Shown in pieces: positions 1 through 8,769 of a stretch of DNA of 64,000 bases. The DNA comes from JAJDOD01 sp050299835. Lineage in GTDB: Bacteria; Pseudomonadota; Alphaproteobacteria; Rhodobacterales; Rhodobacteraceae. Below the pieces are notes generated by a model. The model was not told the origin of the DNA. It searched no databases and was given only the letters and a program-made list of their open reading frames with translations. Each line of letters starts with the position of its first letter. Positions within the stretch are counted from its first letter, which is position 1. Made by a program: the position numbers and the translations under genes. The stretch covers positions 76,346 through 140,345 of the forward strand of contig JBNKWP010000009.1 in assembly GCA_050299835.1 (NCBI GenBank), read 5' to 3'.

Positions 1-685
1 GCGCGACATGCGGGTTCTGGCTTGTGGTGTAGAGCGTGTAGTGATCCTCCGCCGCGTCATACTTGGTGACGGCGGAACGCGGCTCCATCGCGTTGGGCGA
101 CAGACGGTTGTTGGTGATGTTCATCTCGGTGACATGCGCCGCACCGGCAATCGCGGTGTCGGTCGCATCGAGTTCGCCGATCTCCCAGTCATAGATCACA
201 TTGCCGGGCGCGTTGTCATGGATTTGCGGCCCACCTTCTGCCAGCGCCGCCCCCACCGTCGCTGCAACGGGCAGTTCCTCATAGGACACGTCAACCGCCA
301 AAGCCGCCTCCGCGGCCTGATCCTTCGTCTCCGCGATCACGGCAACCACCGCGTCGCCCACATAGCGCACCTTGTCGGTCGCCAGCGCCGACCATGCCCC
401 CATGTTCATCGGGCTGCCATCCTTCGAGGTGATGGCCCAGCCGCAGATGATGTTGCCGATCCCGTCACCGGTCAGTTGCTGGCCGTCCAGCACGGCCAGC
501 ACGCCAGGCATTCCTTCGGCGGCGGACTTGTCGATTCCCGTCACCTTCGCATGGGCATGCGGGCTGCGCACGAAGGCCGCATAGGCCTGGTTCTCCAGAC
601 GGATATCGTCGGTGTACCGACCTGCTCCCGTGATGAAGCGCTTGTCTTCCTTGCGCTTGACCGGGGCTCCAATTCCTTCACTCAT
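1..685 (-). CDS. coxL: CoxL/XdhB-type molybdopterin-binding large subunit, N-terminal part
   Basis: The N-terminal 228 residues of a molybdenum hydroxylase large subunit; the gene runs off the left edge. In this family the subunit carries the Mo-cytosine dinucleotide cofactor and oxidises CO or a related small substrate. The start reads MSEGIGAPVKRKEDKRFITG, and the family patterns YTDDI, GDAVVAVIAET, SYEELP and TTSQNPH follow. A ribosome site lies just upstream, and the gene starts 25 bp after the 2Fe-2S subunit gene. The S-then-L order suits form II (CoxL-like) enzymes, but the active-site loop that separates true CO dehydrogenase from relatives is outside the window, so the substrate is not established. 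Confidence 0.85.
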   Translation of the reverse strand, partial: MSEGIGAPVKRKEDKRFITGAGRYTDDIRLENQAYAAFVRSPHAHAKVTGIDKSAAEGMPGVLAVLDGQQLTGDGIGNIICGWAITSKDGSPMNMGAWSALATDKVRYVGDAVVAVIAETKDQAAEAALAVDVSYEELPVAATVGAALAEGGPQIHDNAPGNVIYDWEIGELDATDTAIAGAAHVTEMNITNNRLSPNAMEPRSAVTKYDAAEDHYTLYTTSQNPHVA

Positions 686-710
686 CAGTGTCTCCTCCCT
701 GGTCCCTCGA

Positions 711-1181
711 TCACATCTCGCCAGCGGCCTGTGCGATCGATTTCACGATGTTGTGGTAGCCGGTGCAGCGGCAGATATTGCCCTCAAGCTCCGCCCGGAT
801 CGCCGCCTCGTCGAGCGTCTTCCCCTCGGCCTTGTAGCGGTTCACCATGTCGATCCCCGACATGATCATCCCCGGCGTGCAGAAGCCGCATTGCAGCCCG
901 TGATTGTCGTTGAAGGCCTTCTGCATCGGGTGCAGTTCTCCATTGGCCACGCCTTCGATGGTCGTGACCTCCGCGCCATCGGCGGCAGCCGCCAGCATGG
1001 TGCAGGACTTCATCGCCTTGCCGTTCACATGCACCACGCAGGTCCCGCACTGGCTGGTGTCGCAGCCCACATGCGTGCCCGTCAGGCGCAGGTTCTCCCG
1101 AATGAATTCGACCAGAAGTGTCCGGTCCTCGACCTCGGCGGAAACGGATTTCCCGTTCACCGTCATTGAAATGGATGCCAT
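711..1181 (-). CDS. coxS: [2Fe-2S] small subunit of a CO dehydrogenase-like molybdenum hydroxylase
   Basis: A 156-residue iron-sulfur subunit that passes electrons from the Mo site to FAD. The N-terminal plant-type ferredoxin cluster is seen as CDTSQCGTC plus a downstream Cys, and the C-terminal helical cluster as CGFCTPGM and CRCTGYHN. The ATG at 1181 (MASISMTVNG) is preferred over a longer frame start because AGGGAGGACGCAC precedes it and homologues begin this way. It lies between coxG and coxL on the same strand, so the three are probably one transcript. Confidence 0.92.
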   Translation of the reverse strand: MASISMTVNGKSVSAEVEDRTLLVEFIRENLRLTGTHVGCDTSQCGTCVVHVNGKAMKSCTMLAAAADGAEVTTIEGVANGELHPMQKAFNDNHGLQCGFCTPGMIMSGIDMVNRYKAEGKTLDEAAIRAELEGNICRCTGYHNIVKSIAQAAGEM

Positions 1182-1209
1182 GTGCGTCCTCCCTGGATTT
1201 TGTTCTTGG

Positions 1210-1734
1210 TCAGCCGGATACAAACCGGCCCAGCCATGACTTTTTTTCGGTTTCGCCATCTTCCGCAGGCGCGGTGTCGGCGTCGGTTGATTGGGGATCG
1301 ATCACCCCCTGGAATGTTTCAAAGAACTGATCGGCCATTTTCCGGGCAAAACTGTCGATGATGCGGCTTCCCAATTGAGCCAGCTTTCCGCCGACGCTTG
1401 CCTCCACATCATATTCCAGCCGCGTCCCGCCATCGTCAAGGTCGCTCAGGCGGACATTCGCGCCACCCTTGGCAAAACCGGCGGCCCCGCCTTTGCCCTC
1501 ACCCGAAAGCGTCAGGCTTTCCAGCGGCACGATGTCGGAGAAATTCACCGCCCCCTTGAAGGTCGCCTTCACCGGCCCGACCTTCTGCACCACCGTCGCC
1601 TCGAACCCGTCTTCGGGCGATCCGGTCATCTCGGTACATCCCGGCACGCATTGCGCCAGCACATCGCGATCCAACAGCGCCGCCCAGACCGTCTCGCGGT
1701 CGCGGGCAATATCTCGGCTTCCCGTCAGGTTCAT
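1210..1734 (-). CDS. coxG: CoxG-like SRPBCC family protein
   Basis: A 174-residue CoxG/SRPBCC protein. CoxG proteins are linked to membrane attachment of CO dehydrogenase. The N-terminus MNLTGSRDIARDRETVWAAL is the typical SRPBCC start, followed by CVPGCTEM and the long helix near residues 125-150 (GSRIIDSFARKMADQFFETF). The C-terminal tail is charged. The start at 1734 has the strong ribosome site GGGAGGAGTGC; a longer reading frame to 1791 lacks one. It is the first gene of the G-S-L cluster, with the regulator remnant immediately upstream. Confidence 0.85.
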   Translation of the reverse strand: MNLTGSRDIARDRETVWAALLDRDVLAQCVPGCTEMTGSPEDGFEATVVQKVGPVKATFKGAVNFSDIVPLESLTLSGEGKGGAAGFAKGGANVRLSDLDDGGTRLEYDVEASVGGKLAQLGSRIIDSFARKMADQFFETFQGVIDPQSTDADTAPAEDGETEKKSWLGRFVSG

Positions 1735-1762
1735 GCACTCCTCCCATGCTTGCGGAACAAGT

Positions 1763-2288
1763 CTATCGCGGCTGCGCCGGATCGCCAGCACCGAGATGGG
1801 AGGTGTCTCCCCGGTGAGACAGTCCTCGCAATTTTTCGAGACCGAGCCGCTTCATGTGACGGTAAAGCGTGGCCCGCGACACGTCCAGCGCCTTTGCAGC
1901 CTGCGAGACATTGCCCTTTTCGCGAGTCAAAGCACGGACCACGGCGGCGCGTTCGGCCTTTTCGAAACCCCGGTGTGCTTCGTCGCGTCCAAGCACATCC
2001 GAGGCAAGGAAGGGATCGAATGCGCCACTTGGCGACAGTCCCAGCGCCTTGCGTGCCGCGCGGGTTGCACCGATCACGATGTCATCGGAATCCACCGCCA
2101 GAAGCACCGCGCCTTAAAAGCCTTCGTCATGTCATTTCCCGAAGACGATCCGGGCCGAGGCATGGGCGGCGCGGAAGTTTTCAAATTCGATCTTGCGCGC
2201 GGTTTCCAGAACGATCGCAGACATCAGTTCGTTGATCGCCTCCGTATGATCCGCCCGCGTCGAAGATCGGCGCGTCGATGCGGCTCAT
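1763..2288 (-). pseudogene. decayed GAF-Fis (AcoR-like) transcriptional regulator remnant
   Basis: The C-terminal part (1763-2107) encodes a PAS-like stretch LLAVDSDDIVIGATRAARKA and a Fis-type helix-turn-helix (GNVSQAAKALDVSRATLYRH). The same frame continues upstream through two in-frame stops (TAA, then TGA) into HTEAINELMSAIVLETARKI, which resembles the end of a GAF domain. A further upstream piece, MSRIDAPIFDAG from 2288, is in a different frame. Most of the N-terminal sensor domain is missing. It therefore reads as an eroded regulator next to coxGSL, which it probably once controlled. Assignment to the AcoR/Fis family is by remembered motif; the stops are seen directly. Confidence 0.7.
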
Positions 2289-2337
2289 TGCCCGCTTCCC
2301 CGCTTGCCCTGACTCACAGGGCGACTATCGTGAGGGC

Positions 2338-4251
2338 ATGACCGGTTTCCTCCTTCTCGCCTTTATCTTCCTCTTCGCGGGCATCATCGCCGTTCCCATC
2401 GCGTCACGCCTGGGCCTTGGTTCGGTGCTTGGCTACCTGATCGCGGGCATTCTCATCAGTCCGCTGCTCAGGCTTCTCGGCGTGGATGTCGTCTCGATCC
2501 AGCATTTCGCTGAATTCGGCGTGGTCATGATGCTGTTTCTCGTCGGCCTGGAATTGGAGCCGCGACAACTCTGGAAGATGCGGATGCATCTCCTCGGCCT
2601 TGGCGGCGGGCAGATCGTGCTGACCTCGGGCGCGATCATGCTGATTGCCATGGCCTTTCACCTGGAATGGACCACGTCGCTGGCCATCGGACTTGTGCTG
2701 GCCCTGTCCTCGACCGCCATCGTCCTGCAAACGCTGAACGAGAAAGGCCTGATGAAGAACCCCGGTGGAGAGGCGGGCTTCTCCGTCCTTCTCACACAGG
2801 ACATCGCCGTCATCCCGATCCTGGCGCTCATTCCTCTTCTCGCGGTTCCCGAACTGGCCGATTTTGCGGAATCCATCGACCTGCAACCCGGCGTCGAAGC
2901 CATCGACGCCGAAGCTCACGCTCTGGATACCGGAGACGACCACGGCGACGACCACGGCAGTTCCATCAGCCTCGTCGATGGGATGAACGGCTGGCAAACC
3001 GCTCTGGTGACGCTGGGCGCTATCGGGGCCGTGATCCTGGGCGGCAACTTCCTGACCCGTCCCGCGTTCCGCTTCATCGCCACTGCCCGACTCCGCGAGC
3101 TTTTCGTCGCCACGGCGCTCTCCATGGTGGTCGGCATCGCGCTTCTGATGTCGATGGTCGGCCTCTCCCCCGCGCTCGGCACATTCATTGCGGGCGTGGT
3201 GCTGGCCAACAGCGAATACCGGCACGAGTTGGAAAGCGATATCGACCCGTTCCGGGGCCTTCTTCTCGGTGTCTTCTTCATGACCGTCGGCGCGGGCATC
3301 AATTTCGGGCTCCTCTGGGCGGAACTCGGCATGACCATCCTGCTGACTGTGATCCTGATCGTCATCAAGATGGGCGTGCTCTTTGTGCTCGGCACCCTCT
3401 TCGGCCTGCGCGGGACCGAACGCTGGCTTCTGACCTTCAGCCTCGCTCAGGCGGGCGAATTCGGGTTCGTCCTTCTGTCCTTCACCGTCGCCAACGACGT
3501 GCTGCCAGCCTCCGTCTCCGACCAGCTTCTGCTGGTAATCGCGCTCTCCATGCTCCTGACGCCGCTCCTGTTCATCCTCTACGACAGGGTGATCGCAGCC
3601 CGTGAGATCGCCGGAGAAGTTCGCGAAGAAGACACGATCGACGAACCGGGTGAGGTCATCATCGCGGGCTATGGCCGGATCGGTACGGTGGTCGACCGTA
3701 TGCTATTGGCCGCCGGTTTCAAAACCACCGTTATTGATTTCGATTCCAACCAGATCGACAGCCTGCGCCAATTCGGCGCGCGGGTCTATTACGGCGACGC
3801 CACCCGCCCCGACCTGCTGATGGCCGCCGGAATCGAACGCGCCAAGGTTCTGGTCATCTGCATCGACAACCCGGATCAGGTCACAAAGCTTGCTGAATAC
3901 GCGCTCACCCATTTCCCGAACCTGCATGTCGTCGCCACGGCCCGAAACCGCCACCATGTCTACGAACTCTGGGGCGTCGGCTGCCGCGACATCATCCGCG
4001 AAACCTATGACTCTGCGCTGCGCATCGGCCGATCCGCGCTGGAAGCCACCGGCATCCCGCGCGAGAAAGCCGATCAACTGGTCGATGCCTTCAACGAAAT
4101 GGACCGCAAGGCGATGCTGGAAGTCGCCGACGCCTACGACCCGGCCATTCCCGTCGTCGACAACGAGGAATACGTGGCCCGCGTCCGCGAAATCCGCGGC
4201 CCGTGGCAGGAGGACCTCGGCAAGCAGATGGCCGAGATCCTCCGCCGCTGA
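2338..4251 (+). CDS. Kef-type (CPA2) cation:proton antiporter with TrkA-N domain
   Basis: A 637-residue inner-membrane antiporter. About twelve hydrophobic segments (residues 1-400) form a Na_H_exchanger domain. A cytoplasmic NAD-binding TrkA-N domain follows, starting at the GYGRIG Rossmann motif and continuing through YYGDATRPDLL. Such KefB/KefC proteins exchange K+ or Na+ for H+ under nucleotide control. An acidic, His-containing loop (around residues 205-220) separates two membrane blocks. The start at 2338 (MTGFLLLAF) is chosen because GTGAGGGC precedes it; a longer start at 2278 has no ribosome site. The stop is 2 bp from the convergent reductase gene. Confidence 0.9.
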   Translation: MTGFLLLAFIFLFAGIIAVPIASRLGLGSVLGYLIAGILISPLLRLLGVDVVSIQHFAEFGVVMMLFLVGLELEPRQLWKMRMHLLGLGGGQIVLTSGAIMLIAMAFHLEWTTSLAIGLVLALSSTAIVLQTLNEKGLMKNPGGEAGFSVLLTQDIAVIPILALIPLLAVPELADFAESIDLQPGVEAIDAEAHALDTGDDHGDDHGSSISLVDGMNGWQTALVTLGAIGAVILGGNFLTRPAFRFIATARLRELFVATALSMVVGIALLMSMVGLSPALGTFIAGVVLANSEYRHELESDIDPFRGLLLGVFFMTVGAGINFGLLWAELGMTILLTVILIVIKMGVLFVLGTLFGLRGTERWLLTFSLAQAGEFGFVLLSFTVANDVLPASVSDQLLLVIALSMLLTPLLFILYDRVIAAREIAGEVREEDTIDEPGEVIIAGYGRIGTVVDRMLLAAGFKTTVIDFDSNQIDSLRQFGARVYYGDATRPDLLMAAGIERAKVLVICIDNPDQVTKLAEYALTHFPNLHVVATARNRHHVYELWGVGCRDIIRETYDSALRIGRSALEATGIPREKADQLVDAFNEMDRKAMLEVADAYDPAIPVVDNEEYVARVREIRGPWQEDLGKQMAEILRR

Positions 4252-4253
4252 CG

Positions 4254-5093
4254 TCAGATCGCCGCCGCCACGGTCTGTTCCAATGTCGTGGTCGGACGTC
4301 CGATCAGCCGCGACAGGTCTCCGCCGTCATCAAACAACGCCCCGTCAGCCGCCCGCGCATCCGCATCGGCAATCATCTTGGCGACGATTTCGGGCAGACC
4401 GAAGGTGCCCAGAAGGGCAGCATACTCCGCCTCGCCCAGGTTGCTGTAGGGCAGCGCAACCCCCTTCTTCCGCCCCGCCTCGGCGGCAAGATCGGCCAGG
4501 GTGATAGATTGGTCCCCGGCAAGCTCATAGACCTTGTCGTCATGCCCCTTTGAGGTCACCACAGCCGCGATCGCCTCGGCCAGATCGGCCCGCGCCGCTG
4601 GCGACACCAGACCCTCGCCCGCCGCTCCGACGAAAGCACCGGCTTCCAACGCGCCGGGCAGGGCCCCGGTCCAGTTCTCGAAATACCAGCCATTGCGCAG
4701 GATGGTCGTGGTCAGGCCCGACGCCTTGAGTGCCGCCTCGGTCGCCTTGTGATCCTCCGCGATCAGCAGGGGCGAGTCGGTCCCCTTCAGGATCGAGGTA
4801 TAGACGATCCTCTCAACGCCAGCGGCCTTCGCCGCCTCGATGACGTTCCTGTGCTGGTCGGCACGACCTTCGAAGTCGCTGGCCGAGATCAGGACCAGTG
4901 TGTCGATGCCCGCCAGCGCCGGGACCAGCATGTCAGGCTTGCTGTAATCGAACGCCCGCGCCTCGATGCCCAGATCGGCCACTTTCTCCGGGCTTCGCAC
5001 AAGCGCCACGATGTCCTTTGCGCCGCGCGCGATTGCTCTTTCGACGGCAATCCGCCCGAGTTGGCCGCTGGCGCCGGTGATTCCGATGGTCAT
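4254..5093 (-). CDS. NmrA/QorB-like NAD(P)H-binding oxidoreductase
   Basis: A 279-residue Rossmann-fold protein starting MTIGITGASGQLGRIAVERA, which carries the GASGQLG nucleotide-binding loop. It matches the atypical SDR group of E. coli QorB (YtfG), a quinone reductase: about 280 residues, no catalytic YxxxK, an NGWYFENW segment near residue 137. AAGGAGCATCCCA precedes the ATG. It is divergent from an HxlR regulator across a 107-bp gap with a strong palindrome, the same arrangement as qorB/qorR, so control by that regulator is likely. The substrate is inferred from the family. Confidence 0.82.
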   Translation of the reverse strand: MTIGITGASGQLGRIAVERAIARGAKDIVALVRSPEKVADLGIEARAFDYSKPDMLVPALAGIDTLVLISASDFEGRADQHRNVIEAAKAAGVERIVYTSILKGTDSPLLIAEDHKATEAALKASGLTTTILRNGWYFENWTGALPGALEAGAFVGAAGEGLVSPAARADLAEAIAAVVTSKGHDDKVYELAGDQSITLADLAAEAGRKKGVALPYSNLGEAEYAALLGTFGLPEIVAKMIADADARAADGALFDDGGDLSRLIGRPTTTLEQTVAAAI

Positions 5094-5146
5094 TGGGATG
5101 CTCCTTATTTTGAATCGGATATGTTGACGCCACCTGATATGCGTCC

Positions 5147-5185
5147 ATACTTACAAAAAGGAAGTACCAACATTTTTGTAAGTAT
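5147..5185. promoter_or_regulatory. palindromic operator between reductase and HxlR genes
   Basis: Perfect 13-bp inverted arms, ATACTTACAAAAA at 5147-5159 and its complement at 5173-5185, are separated by 13 bp. The motif is AT-rich in a GC-rich genome and lies in the divergent promoter region, as expected for a dimeric HxlR-type repressor. The binding protein is inferred from position. Confidence 0.75.
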
Positions 5186-5200
5186 ACGGAAACCCGCCGC

Positions 5201-5578
5201 ATGACCGCACAGCAGAACTTCACAGATGAACAGAAGCCCGATGTTCTCTCGGAAAAATGCCCCTCCCGCGAGGTGCTGAATCATGTCACCAGCCGCTGGG
5301 GGACCCTGGTGCTTTTCGCCCTGAACGGGGAAACGCTGCGCTTCAGCGCCCTGCGTCGCCGGATCGGCGGTGTCAGCGAACGGATGCTGACCCATACCCT
5401 GAAACTACTGGAAGGCGACGGACTGGTCCTGCGCCAGGCCTACGAGGTCGTGCCGCCGCATGTCGAATACAGCCTGACCCCGCTGGGCCAGAGCGCCGCA
5501 AAGCATGTCATCGCGCTTGCCCGCTGGGCCGAGGAAAACGTCTCGGAAATCGCAGCGTCCAAGCGGCAGAAAAGTTAG
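5201..5578 (+). CDS. HxlR-family winged-helix regulator (QorR/YodB-like)
   Basis: A 125-residue HxlR protein with a single winged helix: EVLNHVTSRWGTLVLFAL, then LRRRIGGVSERMLTHTLKLLE as recognition region, then YSLTPLG in the wing. A lone Cys at residue 20, just before helix 1 (EKCPSREVL), is where YodB/HypR/QorR redox sensors keep their sensing Cys. It probably represses itself and the divergent QorB-like reductase and releases DNA on electrophile or quinone stress. Its end overlaps the convergent accA end by 4 bp. Confidence 0.9.
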   Translation: MTAQQNFTDEQKPDVLSEKCPSREVLNHVTSRWGTLVLFALNGETLRFSALRRRIGGVSERMLTHTLKLLEGDGLVLRQAYEVVPPHVEYSLTPLGQSAAKHVIALARWAEENVSEIAASKRQKS

Positions 5579-6537
5579 GCCGCCAGCCCCTTCTGCCCCA
5601 TATTCAGGAACTTCTCGCGCCGGTCCTTCACAAGGTCTTCGCGCGACAGGTGGGCAAGCTGGCCCATTATATCTTCGATGCATTTGCCCACGTCGGTGAT
5701 GGTCGTGCCCGGATCGCGCTGCGCCCCACCGACAGGCTCACCTATGATCCGGTCGATCACGCCAAGCTTGTGCAGGTCCTGCGCGGTCAGGCGCAAGGCC
5801 TCCGCCGCTTCCTTCATCTTCTCGGCATCCTTCCAAAGGATCGACGCACAGCCTTCCGGCGAGATCACCGAATAGATGGAATGCTCCAGCATCGCGACCC
5901 GGTTCGCCGTGGCAAAGGCCACCGCGCCGCCGGAGCCGCCCTCGCCAATAATCACCGAAATCATCGGCACTCCAAGCTTCAGGCATTTCTCCGTCGATCG
6001 CGCAATCGCCTCCGACTGTCCGCGTTCCTCGGCGCCCTTGCCGGGAAATGCGCCCGGTGTGTCGACCAGCGACACCACCGGCACATTGAAACGATCTGCA
6101 AGGTCCATAAGCCGCAATGCCTTGCGATACCCTTCCGGCCGCGCCATGCCGAAATTGCGCTCGATCCGGCTGGTGGTGTCATGCCCCTTCTCATGCCCGA
6201 TCACCATGACCGGCCGCCCGTTCAGGCGCGCCAGCCCGCCCATCACCGACAGGTCATCGGCAAAGTTCCGGTCCCCGGCAAGCGGTGTGTATTCTGTGAA
6301 AAGCGCATTCACATAATCGGCGCAATGAGGTCGCTTGGAATGCCGCGCCACCTGGCATTTTTGCCAGGGGCTGAGGTCTTTGTAGAGCGCCACCAGCATG
6401 TCGCGCGCCTTCTTGTCGAGGGCGGCCGCTTCCTTCTCGACATCCATTTTCTCATTGGCCCGCGCCATTGCGCGCAGCTCTTCCGCCTTGCCTTCGATCT
6501 CGGCCAGGGGTTTCTCGAATTCCAGGTAGTCCTTCAT
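5575..6537 (-). CDS. accA: acetyl-CoA carboxylase carboxyltransferase subunit alpha
   Basis: A 320-residue AccA, full length. With AccD it transfers the carboxyl group from biotin to acetyl-CoA, making malonyl-CoA for fatty-acid synthesis. Recognisable blocks are LSPWQKCQVARHSKRPH, IGHEKGHDT, MARPEGYRKALRLM, DTPGAFPGKGAEERGQSEAIA, IGEGGSGGA and SVISPEGCASILWKD. It is the last gene of a leftward run that starts at ftsE, 58 bp after a methyltransferase gene. A promoter of its own cannot be excluded. Confidence 0.97.
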   Translation of the reverse strand: MKDYLEFEKPLAEIEGKAEELRAMARANEKMDVEKEAAALDKKARDMLVALYKDLSPWQKCQVARHSKRPHCADYVNALFTEYTPLAGDRNFADDLSVMGGLARLNGRPVMVIGHEKGHDTTSRIERNFGMARPEGYRKALRLMDLADRFNVPVVSLVDTPGAFPGKGAEERGQSEAIARSTEKCLKLGVPMISVIIGEGGSGGAVAFATANRVAMLEHSIYSVISPEGCASILWKDAEKMKEAAEALRLTAQDLHKLGVIDRIIGEPVGGAQRDPGTTITDVGKCIEDIMGQLAHLSREDLVKDRREKFLNMGQKGLAA

Positions 6538-6595
6538 GTCAGCTCACCTCAACATCAGGAGCCTATATGGCGGGCGACGACGGGAACCGCAACAA

Positions 6596-7438
6596 TCACG
6601 GGGCAACCGCCTGGAAAATATGGATCGTGGCGGGGATGCGAAGCGCCCCGTCGGTCTCGTACTGCGCGAAAGCCGCAGCCGAGACGTCGCGAAACGCCAG
6701 ACGCATGTCCTCAGAGGCCTCCATCTCGTTAAGCGCTCGTGAGGCAGGGCCAATCTCAAGCCCAAGATCGGCAAGACCGATCGCCCCGCCCTCATGCACA
6801 AGCTCAACCTCCCGCGTATCCACCGAAACCTCGGCCAGCCCACCACCGCGCAGTTGTTCCGTCGCCCATTCCGCATTTGCCAGCCCCATCGGTCCGGGAC
6901 TTCCCGGCTCCGAAACCGGCTGCGGGCCGATATGCTCCGCCACAAGATCGCGCGCGAGCTTCCAGTACGGGTTTTCCTCTGCCGACGCCCAGGCCGCGAA
7001 CGCGATCCGGCCACCCGGACGCAAGGCCGCGCGAATGTTTCCGAACGCCACCGGCGGGTCGGAAAAGAACATCACCCCGAACCGCGAAATCGCAATGTCG
7101 AACCCGGTTTCCGGCCAGTCCGCGACCTGCGCATCGGCCACAAGGGTTTGCACCTGAGGCAACGCCGCCGCCCGCTCCGCCACCCGCGCGATAAACGGCG
7201 GCGCGATATCCGTCGCCAGAACCAGCCCGTCCGGCCCGACTGCTTCCGCCGCCATCAGCGTGGTAGCCCCTGCGCCGACACCAATGTCCAGAACGCGTTC
7301 CCCACTCCGCGGCGCGGCGACCTTTAGCACCGCCTCGGCCACCTCGCGCAGAAACCGGTCCTGAACCGCCTCGTGTTTGAGCCACCTCGCCCCGGAGGAG
7401 CCGGACCAGAATTCGCCTTGGGACAGATCGTCACTCAT
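6596..7438 (-). CDS. class I SAM-dependent methyltransferase
   Basis: A 280-residue methyltransferase (methyltransferase 11/25 type). Motif I is VLDIGVGAGATTLMA, the acidic motif II is LATDIAP, motif post-I/III is ISRFGVMFF, and ALRPGGRIAFAAW is the usual post-motif. The substrate cannot be read from the sequence; small molecules or quinone-like lipids are typical. It follows the PPOX flavoprotein gene by 15 bp, so it is co-transcribed with the ftsE-to-accA run. Confidence 0.85.
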   Translation of the reverse strand: MSDDLSQGEFWSGSSGARWLKHEAVQDRFLREVAEAVLKVAAPRSGERVLDIGVGAGATTLMAAEAVGPDGLVLATDIAPPFIARVAERAAALPQVQTLVADAQVADWPETGFDIAISRFGVMFFSDPPVAFGNIRAALRPGGRIAFAAWASAEENPYWKLARDLVAEHIGPQPVSEPGSPGPMGLANAEWATEQLRGGGLAEVSVDTREVELVHEGGAIGLADLGLEIGPASRALNEMEASEDMRLAFRDVSAAAFAQYETDGALRIPATIHIFQAVAP

Positions 7439-7453
7439 CGCCGTTCGCTCCCG

Positions 7454-8059
7454 CTACCAAAGGCTTTTCTTCGCCCGCTCCGGCCAGTCCCTGTCGTAAC
7501 TCTCGCCACCCACCTCGCCGGAAGTCATCTCCTTCAGGATCTGCCCTGCCGAAGGCAAGCCTTCGCTCTCATCACCGCTGGTCCAGAGCCGCGACCGCAT
7601 CAGGGCACGAGCGCATTGGAAATAGATCTCGCCAATCGTAATGACGATGACCGAGCGCGGCACCTGCCCGTTCCGCTCGAACCGCGCCAGCAAGGCCTCA
7701 TCCGCCGAAACCCGCGCCTGCCCGTTCACCCGAACAACGTTGTTCGATCCCGTCACCATGAACATCAGCGACACGCGGCCATCCGTCACGACATTGCGCA
7801 GACTGTCGATCCGGTCGTTCCCCCGCCAGTCCGGCATCGCCAGAGTGCGCTCGTCCAGTTCCAGCACGACCGGCCCGTCATCGCCGCGCGGCGAGCCATC
7901 GGTGCCCTCCGGTCCCACCGTGGTCAGAACGCAGAACCGCGACGCCTCGATCCAGCGGCGGTACACCGGCACCATCCGGTCCGCCACCTTGGCGGTCGAG
8001 GTGACCTTCGGCTCGCCATAGAGCGCCTCCAGATCTTCTATCGTCTCCACATATTCCAT
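7454..8059 (-). CDS. pyridoxamine 5'-phosphate oxidase-family FMN protein
   Basis: A 201-residue split-barrel flavoprotein of the PPOX family (MSMEG_1061/DR2398-type FMN group, by remembered pattern). Visible features are RFCVLTTVGPEGTDGSPRGD in the first strand pair, LAMPDWRGNDRIDSLRN, and a C-terminal motif with IYFQCARALMRSRLW. Its start codon overlaps the acyltransferase stop as TAATG, which indicates translational coupling. It probably reduces or oxidises a small substrate with FMN; the substrate is unknown. Confidence 0.82.
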   Translation of the reverse strand: MEYVETIEDLEALYGEPKVTSTAKVADRMVPVYRRWIEASRFCVLTTVGPEGTDGSPRGDDGPVVLELDERTLAMPDWRGNDRIDSLRNVVTDGRVSLMFMVTGSNNVVRVNGQARVSADEALLARFERNGQVPRSVIVITIGEIYFQCARALMRSRLWTSGDESEGLPSAGQILKEMTSGEVGGESYDRDWPERAKKSLW

Positions 8060-8769
8060 TACGACTTCGCCTCTTCCAGAAGCGCATCCGACCGCGTCTC
8101 AACACGATCCTCCAACACTCGCATGAACTCTTTCACCGGCAGCCCGGCAGGGATCGGCTCGAGAAACTCCACAACCGCCTTGCCGGGTTTCCGCAAAACC
8201 CCGCGCTTCGGCCAGAAATACCCGACATTGGCGGCCACCGGCACGCAGTCCTGTCCAAGCTGATCGTAGAGCACGCCTGTCCCGACCTTGTAGGGCCGCT
8301 TCACCCCCGGCGCGACGCGTGTGCCCTGCGGATAGATAATCAATTGCCCCGGCTCCGCCCGCCCTTTCTCCACGTCGCGCTTCATCTTCTCGATGGCCGC
8401 GCCGCGCTTGCCGCGATCAACCGGCACGCAACCGATGCGCAAAGCGTATTGGCCAAGGATGGGCGCATACATCAGTTCGCGCTTCATGATGAATTTGCCG
8501 CGCGGGACGCTGTTGTAGATCATGATGATGTCGAGAAAGGACTGGTGCTTTGCGGCAATCACCACTTCTCCCCTGGGCGGCGTTCCACGCACCTCGGTCT
8601 CCATCCCCACCATCCACTTCAACGCCCAGCGCACATAGGCGCACCATGCGTGACACGCCTTGAATGCCCATTCCCTGCTGATGAGCGCGGGGATGAAGAA
8701 CAGAACCGCGTAAACCGCCATCATCAGATAGATCGAAAAATTGAAGATCAGCGACCGCAGAAGCTGCAT
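8059..8769 (-). CDS. plsC: 1-acyl-sn-glycerol-3-phosphate acyltransferase
   Basis: A 236-residue membrane acyltransferase that makes phosphatidic acid from lysophosphatidic acid. After an N-terminal membrane helix (LIFNFSIYLMMAVYAVLFF) come the catalytic NHX4D-like block AAKHQSFLDIIMIY, PRGKFIMKREL, and the phosphate-binding IIYPQGTRVAPG. The ATG at 8769 overlaps the ftsX stop (TGATG), while a longer frame start inside ftsX is unlikely. It links division genes to phospholipid synthesis in one operon with accA downstream. Confidence 0.93.
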   Translation of the reverse strand: MQLLRSLIFNFSIYLMMAVYAVLFFIPALISREWAFKACHAWCAYVRWALKWMVGMETEVRGTPPRGEVVIAAKHQSFLDIIMIYNSVPRGKFIMKRELMYAPILGQYALRIGCVPVDRGKRGAAIEKMKRDVEKGRAEPGQLIIYPQGTRVAPGVKRPYKVGTGVLYDQLGQDCVPVAANVGYFWPKRGVLRKPGKAVVEFLEPIPAGLPVKEFMRVLEDRVETRSDALLEEAKS

